Shown here: positions 7,692 through 15,042 of the stretch, in pieces
Position numbering within the stretch: the first letter of the stretch is position 1
Layout of the letters: each line of letters begins with the position of its first letter
From: Corallococcus macrosporus
GTDB taxonomy: Bacteria; Myxococcota; Myxococcia; Myxococcales; Myxococcaceae
Assembly (NCBI RefSeq): GCF_017302985.1
Contig: NZ_JAFIMU010000007.1
Location: forward strand, 3,053,001-3,117,000
Direction of reading: 5' to 3'
Length of the DNA stretch: 64,000 bases
Position numbers and translations under genes: made by a program
Notes under the pieces: model-generated
Databases searched by the model: none
Told to the model about the DNA's origin: nothing
Seen by the model: only the letters and a program-made list of their open reading frames with translations

Positions 7692-8654
7692 CTATTCGCG
7701 CTCCAGCACGAACTGGATGTGCTCCGAGGCCACGGGACCGAACTGGAACAGGTGGATCTGATCCCCCGGCTCCGACGTGAACTTCAGCGTGTGCGTGATG
7801 CCGGCGCAGATGAAGCGCGCGGGCGCGAGCACCGACGCGACGTCCGTCCCCGCCGTGTCGTTGGTGACCTTCGTGGGCACGTTCTGGTTCAGGTAGAGCG
7901 TGACGTGCTCGGCGCTCTCCGGGTCGGAGATGAAGCCCGTGTAGCCGCCGAAGCCCGCCTCACCGGAGCGCAGCGTGACGTCGTAGCGCGCGTGGCCGGT
8001 GTGCGTGTCGGGCGGGAAGTCGAAGGGCGTGCGGCCCGCGGTGACGGCCTCCGGCGTGTTGACGAGCGTGTGCGTGCACGCGTGCTCCAGCGCCGGGTCG
8101 CGCTCGCCGGTGGTGAAGTCCAGCGAGGTGTCCGCCAGCGCGAGTCCGGCCGCGTCCCTCAGGGACTCCAGCGACAGGGCGTAGTGCGTGGAGACCTCCA
8201 GCGGACGGGTGCTCTCCTCCGTGCGCGGCACGGTGACGGTGAGCGTGCGCGCGTCCCCGGACCAGGCGCCGGTGAGGACGCGAGCAGGGACGGTGGTGTC
8301 CGTGCGGTCGTGCAGCGTGACCTGGGCCGCGGTGGGGTCCATGGGCTCGCTGAACGTGAGCGTCAGCACCTTGCGGAAGGCGATGACCGGCGTCTGGCCG
8401 GAAGCGTCCAGGTACATCTCCAGCGGGTAGACGTCTGCCTCGTCCTCGGCGGGCTGGGAGGCGGTGACGGTGGCGGTAGACGTGGACGTGCCCGCGTCCG
8501 TACCCGCATCGCTGCCAGCATCCGTACCTGCGTCGGTGCCCGCGTCCGTCGAGGTGCCGGCGTCCGGCGTGACGATGGGGTCGTCGTCATCGCAGCCGGT
8601 CAGCGCGAGGGCGGCACAGGTGGCGAACAGGAAGGTGGCGGAGGAGAGACGCAT
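7692..8654 (-). CDS. Lipoprotein with H-x-C-x-H domain and Ig-like domain
   Basis: The product is 320 aa, starting at ATG 8654; a lipobox ends at C21 (ALTGC). Then follow an acidic D-D-D-D stretch, a D-A-G-T repeat stalk (residues 31-55), a bacterial Ig-like domain (LTFSEPMDPTAAQVTL, Big_5-like), and a C-terminal domain of about 130 aa that begins with H191-A-C-T-H195 and continues with V-T-A and G-H-A-R-Y-D-V-T-L. The last domain is shared with the three lipoproteins at 8768, 9636 and 10394. The Cys/His cluster suggests metal or haem binding at the cell surface or in the periplasm; no direct evidence of the ligand is visible. A strong hairpin pair (8693-8752) separates it from the gene upstream. 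Confidence 0.6.
   Translation of the reverse strand: MRLSSATFLFATCAALALTGCDDDDPIVTPDAGTSTDAGTDAGTDAGSDAGTDAGTSTSTATVTASQPAEDEADVYPLEMYLDASGQTPVIAFRKVLTLTFSEPMDPTAAQVTLHDRTDTTVPARVLTGAWSGDARTLTVTVPRTEESTRPLEVSTHYALSLESLRDAAGLALADTSLDFTTGERDPALEHACTHTLVNTPEAVTAGRTPFDFPPDTHTGHARYDVTLRSGEAGFGGYTGFISDPESAEHVTLYLNQNVPTKVTNDTAGTDVASVLAPARFICAGITHTLKFTSEPGDQIHLFQFGPVASEHIQFVLERE
8490..8564 (-). repeat. D-A-G-T coding repeat (stalk)
   Basis: Short near-identical units coding for D-A-G-[T/S] (residues 31-55 of the lipoprotein) form a low-complexity spacer after the lipobox, a common feature of myxobacterial surface lipoproteins. It is protein-coding and not a CRISPR. Confidence 0.8.
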
Positions 8655-8692
8655 CGGGGGGAGTCCTTCGTGCAAGCAGGGAGAAAGGCCCA

Positions 8693-8728
8693 CGCCGGAG
8701 CACCGTTCCGAGATGAGGTGCTCCGGCG
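8693..8728. terminator. Strong intergenic hairpin
   Basis: A perfect 12-bp stem (CGCCGGAGCACC at 8693-8704 with its complement at 8717-8728) and a 12-base loop lie between two minus-strand lipoprotein genes. It could end the upstream transcript, or limit or stabilise readthrough into the gene at 8654. There is no U tract. Confidence 0.55.
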
Positions 8729-8733
8729 CGGGA

Positions 8734-8752
8734 GCGGACCGCTCAGGTCCGC
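8734..8752. terminator. Second hairpin in tandem
   Basis: A 7-bp stem, GCGGACC (8734-8740) with GGTCCGC (8746-8752), and a 5-base loop lies just 5 bases from the larger hairpin and 15 bases from the stop codon of the gene at 8768. It is the first hairpin met by transcription from that gene. Confidence 0.5.
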
Positions 8753-8767
8753 GTCAGGGGACCGCGA

Positions 8768-9508
8768 TCAGCACTGCGAACCGTCGCAGTTGTCATCGAT
8801 GCCGTTGCCACAGATCTCCGTGGCGCCCGGGTTGATGCTCACCGCAGCGTCGTTGCAGTCGAAGCGCTGCGTGATGTAGCCGGCGGGCGGCGTGCACGCG
8901 GTGTAGACGGACACGGAGCTGTTGCCGTAACCGTCGCTGTCCGCGTCCTGGTAGTAGCGCGTGCGCGTGTCGTTGAGGAACTCCGGCACCACGGTGACGG
9001 TGTTGCCGGACGCGGGGCCCGCCGCGACGATGTACGTCGTGCCCGCCGTCAGGTCGTACACGGACACGTACACGAGCGTGCAGCCGGAAGCCGACACGGT
9101 GTGAGACAGCGCGGCCGGCACCGTCGCGCTGGTGCTGCCATTCACGACGGTGAAGGCCACGTTCTTCGTCCGGTAGAACGCGTAGGAGCCGGTCGTGGCC
9201 GGCACGTACGTCACGGAACCCTCGGCGCTGGACGGCAGCGTCAGGTCGTAGGCCTTGTGCTTCGTGCTGATGGAGGGCGCGCTGGTGACGCGCGTGGCGC
9301 TCGCCGTGATGGCCACGTGGTCCGTGGGGCTGCCCGCGTGCGTGCACGCGTGCGAGGTGATGCCCGAGCCCAGCGACGTGCAGCCGGCCTCCAGTTCCTG
9401 CGAGTCCTGCGCCTCGAAGGAGGCCTCCGGCGCCTCCTCCATCGGTCCGCAGGCCGTCAGGCCGAGCGACAACAACGCGCCCAGCGCGATGCGCTTCATC
9501 TTCAACAT
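8768..9508 (-). CDS. Lipoprotein with H-x-C-x-H domain and MopE-like metal-binding tail
   Basis: The product is 246 aa. ATG 9508 has AAAGGAAA upstream; the lipobox ends at C20 (GLTAC). Residues 53-57 read H-A-C-T-H, followed by V-A-I-T-A and K-H-K-A-Y-D-L-T-L, which defines the domain shared with the neighbours. The C-terminal 65 residues are a calcium/copper-type repeat: D-A-D-S-D-G-Y-G, then D-C-N-D ... N-P-G-A-T-E-I-C-G-N-G-I-D-D-N-C-D-G. That pattern is the MopE-like metal-binding motif, named for the copper protein MopE of Methylococcus but also widespread in myxobacterial surface proteins with no copper link. A palindromic operator candidate lies 89 bases upstream (9597-9611). Confidence 0.7.
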   Translation of the reverse strand: MLKMKRIALGALLSLGLTACGPMEEAPEASFEAQDSQELEAGCTSLGSGITSHACTHAGSPTDHVAITASATRVTSAPSISTKHKAYDLTLPSSAEGSVTYVPATTGSYAFYRTKNVAFTVVNGSTSATVPAALSHTVSASGCTLVYVSVYDLTAGTTYIVAAGPASGNTVTVVPEFLNDTRTRYYQDADSDGYGNSSVSVYTACTPPAGYITQRFDCNDAAVSINPGATEICGNGIDDNCDGSQC

Positions 9509-9596
9509 GGGTGTTTCCTTTCGGGATGCCGGACGCGGCGGGGTGCCAGGCGGCCAGAAGCCACCGGTGCGTCCGGTGACTCACTCATGCCGTAAA

Positions 9597-9611
9597 CGCA
9601 ACTTGGTTGCA
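9597..9611. promoter_or_regulatory. 15-bp palindromic operator candidate, copy B
   Basis: CGCAAC-TTG-GTTGCA lies upstream of the minus-strand lipoprotein gene 8768-9508. The inner arms GCAAC/GTTGC are a perfect inverted repeat. It matches the copies at 3654, 10312 and 11809. Confidence 0.6.
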
Positions 9612-9635
9612 ATAATGGTCAGGCGATTCAGGCCG

Positions 9636-10277
9636 TCACTGGAGGTGCTCGATGACGAGCCCCAGCTCCGTGCGCGCGGTGGGGCCGAAGGTGACGGTGT
9701 ACTGGACCTTGTCCGTCAGCTCGTAGCCGACCATGTGCTTCAGGCCTTCACAGAAGGCGCCGGTGGCCTGGGTGGCCACGGGCGCCACGACGCGCTCGCC
9801 CTCCTTCACGGTGACGGCGACGTCGGGCGTGCTCAGGTAGAGGACGAAGTCCCCGGAGGCCCAGGCCTTGAAGCTGAACGTCCCCACGGACTGGCCGTTC
9901 TCCGGGCGCAGCTTGACGGTGTAGTGCGTGTGGAAGTCGTCCACGCGCGGCTGCCGCTCCGGAGAGGCGGTGACGGTGGCGAAGGGGCCGTTGGTGACGT
10001 GGAAGCAGGCGTGCTCGCCGTTGTCGCCGAAGTCGAAGCCCTCGCGCGGCACGTAGTCCGGGTCGGTCACGCACGACAGGCTCTGCTCGCTGGCCAGGTA
10101 GCCCCGGTCGCAGTGGCACCAGTCGCCGTCAGGCTCGCGGTGGATGTGGCCATGGGGGGCGCATGGGTCGCCCTGCTCCTGGGGCGTGCCGTCCGGGGCG
10201 GGCGGATCGTCGCCACCACAAGCGGTCAGGGCCGCGAGGCCTCCGGCCAGGAGAAGTGCTGGAAACGGGATGCGCAT
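9636..10277 (-). CDS. Lipoprotein with Cys-rich EGF-like segment and H-x-C-x-H domain
   Basis: The product is 213 aa with a lipobox ending at C20 (ALTAC). Residues of about 36-70 contain C-A-P-H-G-H-I-H and W-C-H-C-D-R-G-Y, an EGF-like disulphide-rich module with extra histidines. H89-A-C-F-H93 follows, then V-T-A-S and F-H-T-H-Y-T-V-K-L, the same domain order as in the three neighbouring lipoproteins. This is the most His/Cys-rich member and the strongest candidate for a metal-binding protein of the group. The palindrome at 10312-10326 lies 35 bases before the start codon, a position that would allow repression of a promoter there. No enzymatic function can be assigned. Confidence 0.62.
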   Translation of the reverse strand: MRIPFPALLLAGGLAALTACGGDDPPAPDGTPQEQGDPCAPHGHIHREPDGDWCHCDRGYLASEQSLSCVTDPDYVPREGFDFGDNGEHACFHVTNGPFATVTASPERQPRVDDFHTHYTVKLRPENGQSVGTFSFKAWASGDFVLYLSTPDVAVTVKEGERVVAPVATQATGAFCEGLKHMVGYELTDKVQYTVTFGPTARTELGLVIEHLQ

Positions 10278-10311
10278 GGGAGGGCTGCCTCATCGGAATC
10301 CGTGATGTAGA

Positions 10312-10326
10312 TGCAACTGAGATACA
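10312..10326. promoter_or_regulatory. 15-bp palindromic operator candidate, copy C
   Basis: TGCAAC-TGA-GATACA lies 35 bases upstream of the minus-strand gene 9636-10277. Read on the other strand it closely resembles copy A (TGTA-C-T---GTTGCA). Confidence 0.55.
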
Positions 10327-10349
10327 GAAGTTTTCGGATGTTGGGAAGG

Positions 10350-10376
10350 CCCGTGGACCTTGGAGGTGTCCACGGG
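10350..10376. terminator. Hairpin downstream of the lipoprotein gene at 10394
   Basis: CCCGTGGAC (10350-10358) pairs with GTCCACGGG (10368-10376): a 9-bp perfect stem and 9-base loop, just after the stop of the minus-strand gene 10394-10990 and before the operator and promoter region of the next gene. Confidence 0.6.
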
Positions 10377-10393
10377 TCTTCACTCACGCGGGG

Positions 10394-10990
10394 TTACTCC
10401 TCGGCGTGGTCGTGCCCCGTCTCCTCGACGATGAGGAGGAAGGTGGAGGGCTGGGGGACGATGGCCGCGAAGTCCACGCGGTAGTCGACGCCACCCTCCA
10501 GGTCGGCGGTGACGGCGGTGCGCAGGCTGCCGCAGACCTCCTGCGGGATGTTGTAGCGGCACTCCAGGCCGACCTCCTCGTTCGTGGCCGCGTTGACGAC
10601 GCGGACCGCGCGGTAGCCGGAGGTGAGGAAGGCGTACTCGGTGGACTCTTCCGGGGTGAAGATGACGGAGCCCGCGTAGCCGAGCGTCCACTGCTGGTAG
10701 GTGATGGCCGGCAGGGTGACGTTGTACGCGGTGTGCCCCACGCTCACGTCCACGAAGGACGGGCCGCCGAAGGGCGCGGCGGTGACGGACTCGAAGGGTC
10801 CGTATTCGGCGTGGGTGCAGGAGTGCTCGGCGACCTCCGCCAGCTCCTCCGTGTCCTGGCAGGCGGCGAGCAGCTCCGACTGCTGGGTGACGGGGGCCGG
10901 TGACTCCTGGGCGGGGGCCTCTTCGGTGCCGCAGCCGGCGAGCAGGAAGACGGCGCCAGCGGCGATCAGGGCATGGGGATGCTTCGACAT
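10394..10990 (-). CDS. Lipoprotein with H-x-C-x-H domain and His-rich tail
   Basis: The product is 198 aa with a lipobox ending at C20 (LLAGC). H56-S-C-T-H60 is followed by F-E-S-V-T-A-A and G-H-T-A-Y-N-V-T-L, as in the other three family members. The protein ends in G-H-D-H-A-E-E, a further possible metal ligand. Two extra cysteines (ECRYN, EVCGS) may form a disulphide. It is 43 bases downstream of the gene 11034-11720 with no terminator between, so the two are probably co-transcribed from the promoter region holding copy D of the palindrome. Function unknown beyond likely envelope location. Confidence 0.6.
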   Translation of the reverse strand: MSKHPHALIAAGAVFLLAGCGTEEAPAQESPAPVTQQSELLAACQDTEELAEVAEHSCTHAEYGPFESVTAAPFGGPSFVDVSVGHTAYNVTLPAITYQQWTLGYAGSVIFTPEESTEYAFLTSGYRAVRVVNAATNEEVGLECRYNIPQEVCGSLRTAVTADLEGGVDYRVDFAAIVPQPSTFLLIVEETGHDHAEE

Positions 10991-11033
10991 GGTGGGGACT
11001 CCTTGGGTGGGTGCTGCGGGTGAGAAGGGGGGG

Positions 11034-11720
11034 CTAGGAGCGGTCCGGGCGCAGGACGAGCCACGGGACGCGCACCTCGCCCGAGGGGAGGTGCTCGGGC
11101 GGGAGCTGGAGGTGGGCGCTGTGTGCGCTCGGAGTCAGGAGGGAGGCGCGCTCCCAGGCGTCGCGGAAGGACGGCTCGTCCGGGAAGGTGACGCGCGTCA
11201 CGCAGCCGGCGGCGTAGCAGTGGGGCGGCTCCGCCTGGACGGGCCGCACGTCCTGGTCGATGCGCGCGTGCCATGCATCCAGCGCGGCGCGTGCGTCGTG
11301 CGTCCACGGCTCCGAGCTGTCACCGGACGCGGTGAGCTCCGCGAGCACCGCGTCGCGGCGGGCCAGCGGGGTGGGGTGGTCCGCGCGCAAGGCCCGCACC
11401 AGCCGCACGCGCGTGTCGGGCAGCTCACGCCGCGCGCGGTTCCGGAGCTCCGGCTGCACGGGCCCCTTCACCTTCAGCGCCGCGTCGAGGAACGCCTCTG
11501 GTGAGGGGGTCGCCAGCGGTTCGGGGATGGCGGGCGCGGGCGCGGGCGTGTGGATGGGCGCGGCTTCGACCGTCGGTGACGGGGCCGGTGCCACCTGGGA
11601 CACGGTGGGCGGGGGCGCTGGCGGCTCGGCGGGGAGGTCCAGGGGCCGGTGGAGCCAGGCCACCGCGAGACACGACAACACGACCCCCGTGCCTCCGACA
11701 CTCCAGACGATGCGGTTCAT
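11034..11720 (-). CDS. Membrane-anchored hypothetical protein
   Basis: The product is 228 aa. An N-terminal hydrophobic segment (residues about 8-24) is followed by a Pro/Ala-rich spacer (PAPAPAIPEP) and a helical domain of about 150 residues facing the periplasm. One Cys pair occurs in H-C-Y-A-A-G-C-V-T-R-V-T-F, so a disulphide or a metal site is possible. I do not recognise a family. It is the first gene of a probable two-gene unit with the H-x-C-x-H lipoprotein at 10394, and the operator candidate at 11809-11823 lies 88 bases before its start. The context suggests it belongs to the same regulon. Confidence 0.5.
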   Translation of the reverse strand: MNRIVWSVGGTGVVLSCLAVAWLHRPLDLPAEPPAPPPTVSQVAPAPSPTVEAAPIHTPAPAPAIPEPLATPSPEAFLDAALKVKGPVQPELRNRARRELPDTRVRLVRALRADHPTPLARRDAVLAELTASGDSSEPWTHDARAALDAWHARIDQDVRPVQAEPPHCYAAGCVTRVTFPDEPSFRDAWERASLLTPSAHSAHLQLPPEHLPSGEVRVPWLVLRPDRS

Positions 11721-11808
11721 GGGTTCCCCTCAGGACGCACCTGTGGCGGTGCGCGCGCCAGCCCGGCTTCCCGCGAGCGGCCCGCAATAGATGCCACTGA
11801 GAGTCACA

Positions 11809-11823
11809 TGCAATCAAGTTGCA
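11809..11823. promoter_or_regulatory. 15-bp palindromic operator candidate, copy D
   Basis: TGCAAT-CAA-GTTGCA lies inside the longer perfect repeat ATGCAA-N5-TTGCAT (11808-11824). It is between the divergent genes 11034-11720 and 11956-13671. A weaker copy, TGCCAC-TGA-GAGTCA, starts 17 bases to the left at 11792, the same pitch as the weak/strong pair at 3637/3654. Confidence 0.62.
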
Positions 11824-11955
11824 TTTAGCGGGTGATGTCCGGGGAGGGCGTGCGGGAGGGGTGTTGCCTCGATTCCACGAAGGAGGGCTGTTCCTGGCGG
11901 CCCGACCTGTCCAAGATGGGGCGCTTTTGTCCCGCGGACCCTGAGGTGCCGTGAG

Positions 11956-13671
11956 ATGCACGTGAAGCGGGCCCTCGGTGGATTGCTGGTGGCGGTGCTG
12001 CTCGGAGTGAGCACGTGGATGCTGCTGCGTCCGGAACCCCTGCCACCGGCGCCGCCTTCACCCGTGGTCCCGCGGGTCGAGGAGGCCGTTGTGCGTGACG
12101 CCGCTCTGTTGGTGGAGGCGGTGGAGGCCCCGGACGCGGGCCTGTGGCTGACGGCGACGCTGGAGGACTCGCGGCCGTTCGAGGGTGAGGCGCACGTGGG
12201 CGCGGCGTTCGTCTCCGACGCGGATCGCGCATGGTGGGAGAATGACCGCGAATTCTCCCTGCGCGCGGAGCCCTCACGGCTGGAGGACCTGGCCAACGTG
12301 CGCGAGTGGAAGAAGGCCCCCGTCACCGCCACCGCGCAAGGCGGAGTGGTGGGGCCGGTGGAGGTGCCGTCAGCGCCGCGCTACGAGGTCATGGCCTTTG
12401 CGCCGGACGGGACGGTCTGGTGGGCGGATCAGGTCCCCCCGAGCCAGCCCGTGACAGGCGTCGTGGACCTGGGCGTGGTGAAGGCTCGCCGCCCCACGGG
12501 AATACGCGTGCGGTTGGAGGGCGCGCGAGGCATCCCTGGGACGTTCTCCGTGCGGATGCACCGGGGCCTCCATGGGCTGTCGACCGAGGAGATCATTCGA
12601 ATCAGCTACCTGCTGCCAGCGCTGACGCTGGCGGCGCCGGAGCTCATCCATGCGCTCCAGCACGACGTCTTCCTGCCGCTTCTGACGGACGGGGAGACGC
12701 GGTTCGCACCCCTGCCGCCGGACCCTGTTGTCTGGCTGGTGTTGCGCACGCCGGCAGGAAGGCGGAGCAGGGACGTGGAGGTGCCCCTGCGGGAGGGCTC
12801 GGTGGAGCTGGTGACGCTGGATGTGGCGAAGTTGTTCCCCGAAGGCGTGGGCGGCGCGGTCACCCTGCGGGGCCGGGTGTCTTTGGGGGAGCTGGGGCGT
12901 CCCCTGGGGCCCGCGACCGTGAAGCCCGACGACGGCGAGCCCGTACCGGTAGGGGAGGACGGACGCTTCACGGTGGAGGGCGTGCCGGCCTGGAGGCCGA
13001 GCGTCTTCACTGTTTCGCGCGAGGTGTCCGAGCCGGGACGGCCGGTGGCACCCCGGGAATGGCCCTTCACCTTCACGCCGACCGCGGGGATGCAGGGCGC
13101 GGTGGAGGTGGACTGGCGCGTGCCGCCGTACCGGTGGCTGGTGCTGCGGATGGATGGCTTCACTCGGTCGCAGTTGATGGAGCGTTCCCGGGAGCCCTAT
13201 CCGGTGTACCTGCTGGAGCGCCGCGATGCACAGGGCGTCTGGAGGGACGTCCCCACCCAGGAGTTCCTTCCCGAAGAAGCTGGCGTGGCGGTGTCCCTGA
13301 CGGAGCCGGGGACCTACCGGGTCCAGGTCGCGTCGTCGCCGTACGCGTCGCGGCCGAGCAGCGCGGCGCGGGCGGGCGAGGAGGCGCACGACGTGGAGGT
13401 GCGGTTGTCTCCGGAGACAGCACCTCCGCCTTCGTGCGAGGTGCATGTCTCCCGGGATGGGCAGCCCGTGGCTGGCGTCAGCGTGGATGCGGGAGGGTCC
13501 CGCTCGATGCCGCTCGCGCACGGGAAGACGGACAGCGCCGGCCGTTGGCGGATGGGGGCCGTGAACTCCGACGTGCTCTCGATCACGGTGACCGCGGGTG
13601 AGCTGATCTTGTGGGACGGCGACGGCGCGGAGGCCTGCCGCCGCTCGGGCGTCGTCGAGGTGCGGCTCTAG
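11956..13671 (+). CDS. Membrane-anchored hypothetical protein with carboxypeptidase-regulatory-like segments
   Basis: The product is 571 aa. A single N-terminal hydrophobic segment (LGGLLVAVLLGVSTWML) acts as signal or anchor, followed by an extracytoplasmic region. Two segments have the short beta-sandwich look of carboxypeptidase regulatory or Ig-like folds: GAVTLRGRVSLG...DGRFTVEGVPAW and C-terminal CEVHVSRDGQPVAGVSVDAGG...GKTDSAGRWRMGAV. These usually serve as binding or structural domains. No catalytic motif is visible. The gene begins 133 bases from operator candidate D and is divergent from the 11034 operon, so shared regulation is possible but unproven. It ends 4 bases before the stop of the convergent MarR gene. 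Confidence 0.55.
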   Translation: MHVKRALGGLLVAVLLGVSTWMLLRPEPLPPAPPSPVVPRVEEAVVRDAALLVEAVEAPDAGLWLTATLEDSRPFEGEAHVGAAFVSDADRAWWENDREFSLRAEPSRLEDLANVREWKKAPVTATAQGGVVGPVEVPSAPRYEVMAFAPDGTVWWADQVPPSQPVTGVVDLGVVKARRPTGIRVRLEGARGIPGTFSVRMHRGLHGLSTEEIIRISYLLPALTLAAPELIHALQHDVFLPLLTDGETRFAPLPPDPVVWLVLRTPAGRRSRDVEVPLREGSVELVTLDVAKLFPEGVGGAVTLRGRVSLGELGRPLGPATVKPDDGEPVPVGEDGRFTVEGVPAWRPSVFTVSREVSEPGRPVAPREWPFTFTPTAGMQGAVEVDWRVPPYRWLVLRMDGFTRSQLMERSREPYPVYLLERRDAQGVWRDVPTQEFLPEEAGVAVSLTEPGTYRVQVASSPYASRPSSAARAGEEAHDVEVRLSPETAPPPSCEVHVSRDGQPVAGVSVDAGGSRSMPLAHGKTDSAGRWRMGAVNSDVLSITVTAGELILWDGDGAEACRRSGVVEVRL

Positions 13672-13675
13672 TCCG

Positions 13676-14215
13676 TCAGGCGGCCGAAGCCCTTAGAAGC
13701 TCGTCGGGGACGCTGGCCAGCTCGGCGTTCTCCTCGGCCACTTCCTCGGCGTTGCGCGCCTGGACGGTCAGGGCCTGCACCCACAGCTCCAGGATGTCCA
13801 TGAGCGCGCTGCGCGTCTCGCCCTGGAGCGGGGACAGCAGCTTCGCCATGCGCTCCTGCACCTGCGCGTTGAGTTCATCCGTCAACGCATGGCCCTTGTC
13901 GGTGAGGCGCACGCGCACGCGCCGCCGGTCATGCCGCACGGAGCGCTCGCGGCGCACGAGTCCGCCCGCTTCCAGCCGATCCACCAGCCGGCTCAGGCGC
14001 GGCATGGCCAGGCCTCCCAGGCGCATGGCGAGCACGCCCACGGGCAGCAGGCTCTCCGCGCGCAGCCACCAGAGCGCCTGCAACTCCATGGGCTCCCAGT
14101 GGGGATGGGACAGGGCGGCCAGGGGGCTCGCCAGCGAACCGCAGCGAGCCGCGTCCACGAGGAGGTTCCGCCACCGCGCCACCTGCACGCGCACATCCAC
14201 CGAGAGCTCCGTCAT
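13676..14215 (-). CDS. MarR-family transcriptional regulator
   Basis: The product is 179 aa. ATG 14215 was chosen because GGAGGGG lies directly upstream and the added 30 residues of the longer frame are not family-like. The central region (ELQALWWLRA...VLAMRLGGLAMPRLSRLVDRLEAGGLVRRERSVRHDRRRVRVRLTDKG as separate blocks) is a winged helix-turn-helix with the D-R-R wing signature of MarR proteins. Flanking helices form the dimer interface. Such dimers bind inverted repeats and are usually relieved by small phenolic or oxidising ligands. Target and ligand are unknown. No obvious partner gene is adjacent; the EcsC-like gene upstream is on the same strand 151 bases away. Confidence 0.85.
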   Translation of the reverse strand: MTELSVDVRVQVARWRNLLVDAARCGSLASPLAALSHPHWEPMELQALWWLRAESLLPVGVLAMRLGGLAMPRLSRLVDRLEAGGLVRRERSVRHDRRRVRVRLTDKGHALTDELNAQVQERMAKLLSPLQGETRSALMDILELWVQALTVQARNAEEVAEENAELASVPDELLRASAA

Positions 14216-14366
14216 GCACCCCTCCGTGCCGGGGATCCGCGCCCGCGTCCGGCTCCGCGGGCAACGCTCCCGGCCTGCCGCGGGCTCCAAGGTCCCGCGC
14301 AGCACTCAACGGGAATACGTGACGGACATATCGCGCCGGTTTCTGACCGGATTTTCGCGGGGTCCG

Positions 14367-15002
14367 CTACTCCCCGCTCGCCGCCTTGCGCTTCGCGGTC
14401 CTGGCCTTGGCGTGGGCCTTGTCGAAGCCTTCGTAGAAGCGCACGGCCTGCTCACCCACCATCTGGATGTGCTGGTTGTTGAGGTACGCGGTGATGGGCG
14501 CCGCGACCAGCGGCATCGCGCGGCCCAGCGTCGACATGCCGCCCTTCGTGAGCAGCAGCGCCGCCAGCTTCCCCAGCACCTTGGGCCCGGAGCGGTGCAG
14601 CGGCCCCAGCCCGTTGGCGTAGCCGAACAGGTCCAGCAGCTCCCCGCGCGCGCGGTCCGTCTTGAGGTTCGCCTTGTAGAGCGTGGCCACGTCCGTGAGC
14701 AGGATGAGCTGCAGGTATGCCATGAACGTCAGGTCCGCCGGCAGCGACACGAGCCCGAACACGCCGCTCACGCCGCCCACCATGCTGGCCAGGCTCTTCT
14801 TCTCATCCACCAGCCGCTGCGCCAGCTCCTTGGTCGTCGCGGACGGGTAGCGCTTCTCCAGCGCCGCCACGCGCACGCGCGCCCGGCCAATCTCCCCCTG
14901 GATGAGGTCCGACAGGCGCAGCGCCCCCAGCTTCTTCAGCTCCGCGGGGGTCAGCTTCTTCATGAAGCCCAGCCGCTCCGTCACGCTGTCGTAGAAGGCC
15001 AT
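14367..15002 (-). CDS. EcsC-like protein
   Basis: The product is 211 aa. The start at 15002 has GGAGGAGG immediately upstream. Residues of about 70-125 contain two hydrophobic helices (SMVGGVSGVFGLVSLPADLTF and MAYLQLILLTDVATLY) with the P-A-D-L signature that resembles EcsC-family proteins, which are associated with membranes in many bacteria. The C-terminus is Lys/Arg/Ala-rich (KARTAKRKAASGE), perhaps interacting with nucleic acid or acidic lipid. The biochemical role of the family is not settled. It is followed 41 bases downstream by nothing on its strand except the MarR gene, so co-transcription is possible. Confidence 0.6.
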   Translation of the reverse strand: MAFYDSVTERLGFMKKLTPAELKKLGALRLSDLIQGEIGRARVRVAALEKRYPSATTKELAQRLVDEKKSLASMVGGVSGVFGLVSLPADLTFMAYLQLILLTDVATLYKANLKTDRARGELLDLFGYANGLGPLHRSGPKVLGKLAALLLTKGGMSTLGRAMPLVAAPITAYLNNQHIQMVGEQAVRFYEGFDKAHAKARTAKRKAASGE

Positions 15003-15042
15003 GTCCTCCTCCTTTGGGCCGCGATGCGCGCGGCCGTCGTCT

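Noticed and set aside
8490-8564. Short tandem repeats that could suggest a CRISPR or a minisatellite
   Set aside because: Units are coding (D-A-G-T), too short and without spacers; they form the stalk of a lipoprotein.
8768-9508. Firm assignment of the MopE-like tail to copper binding
   Set aside because: The motif is widespread in myxobacterial secreted proteins and resembles calcium-binding repeats as well; copper remains only one option.
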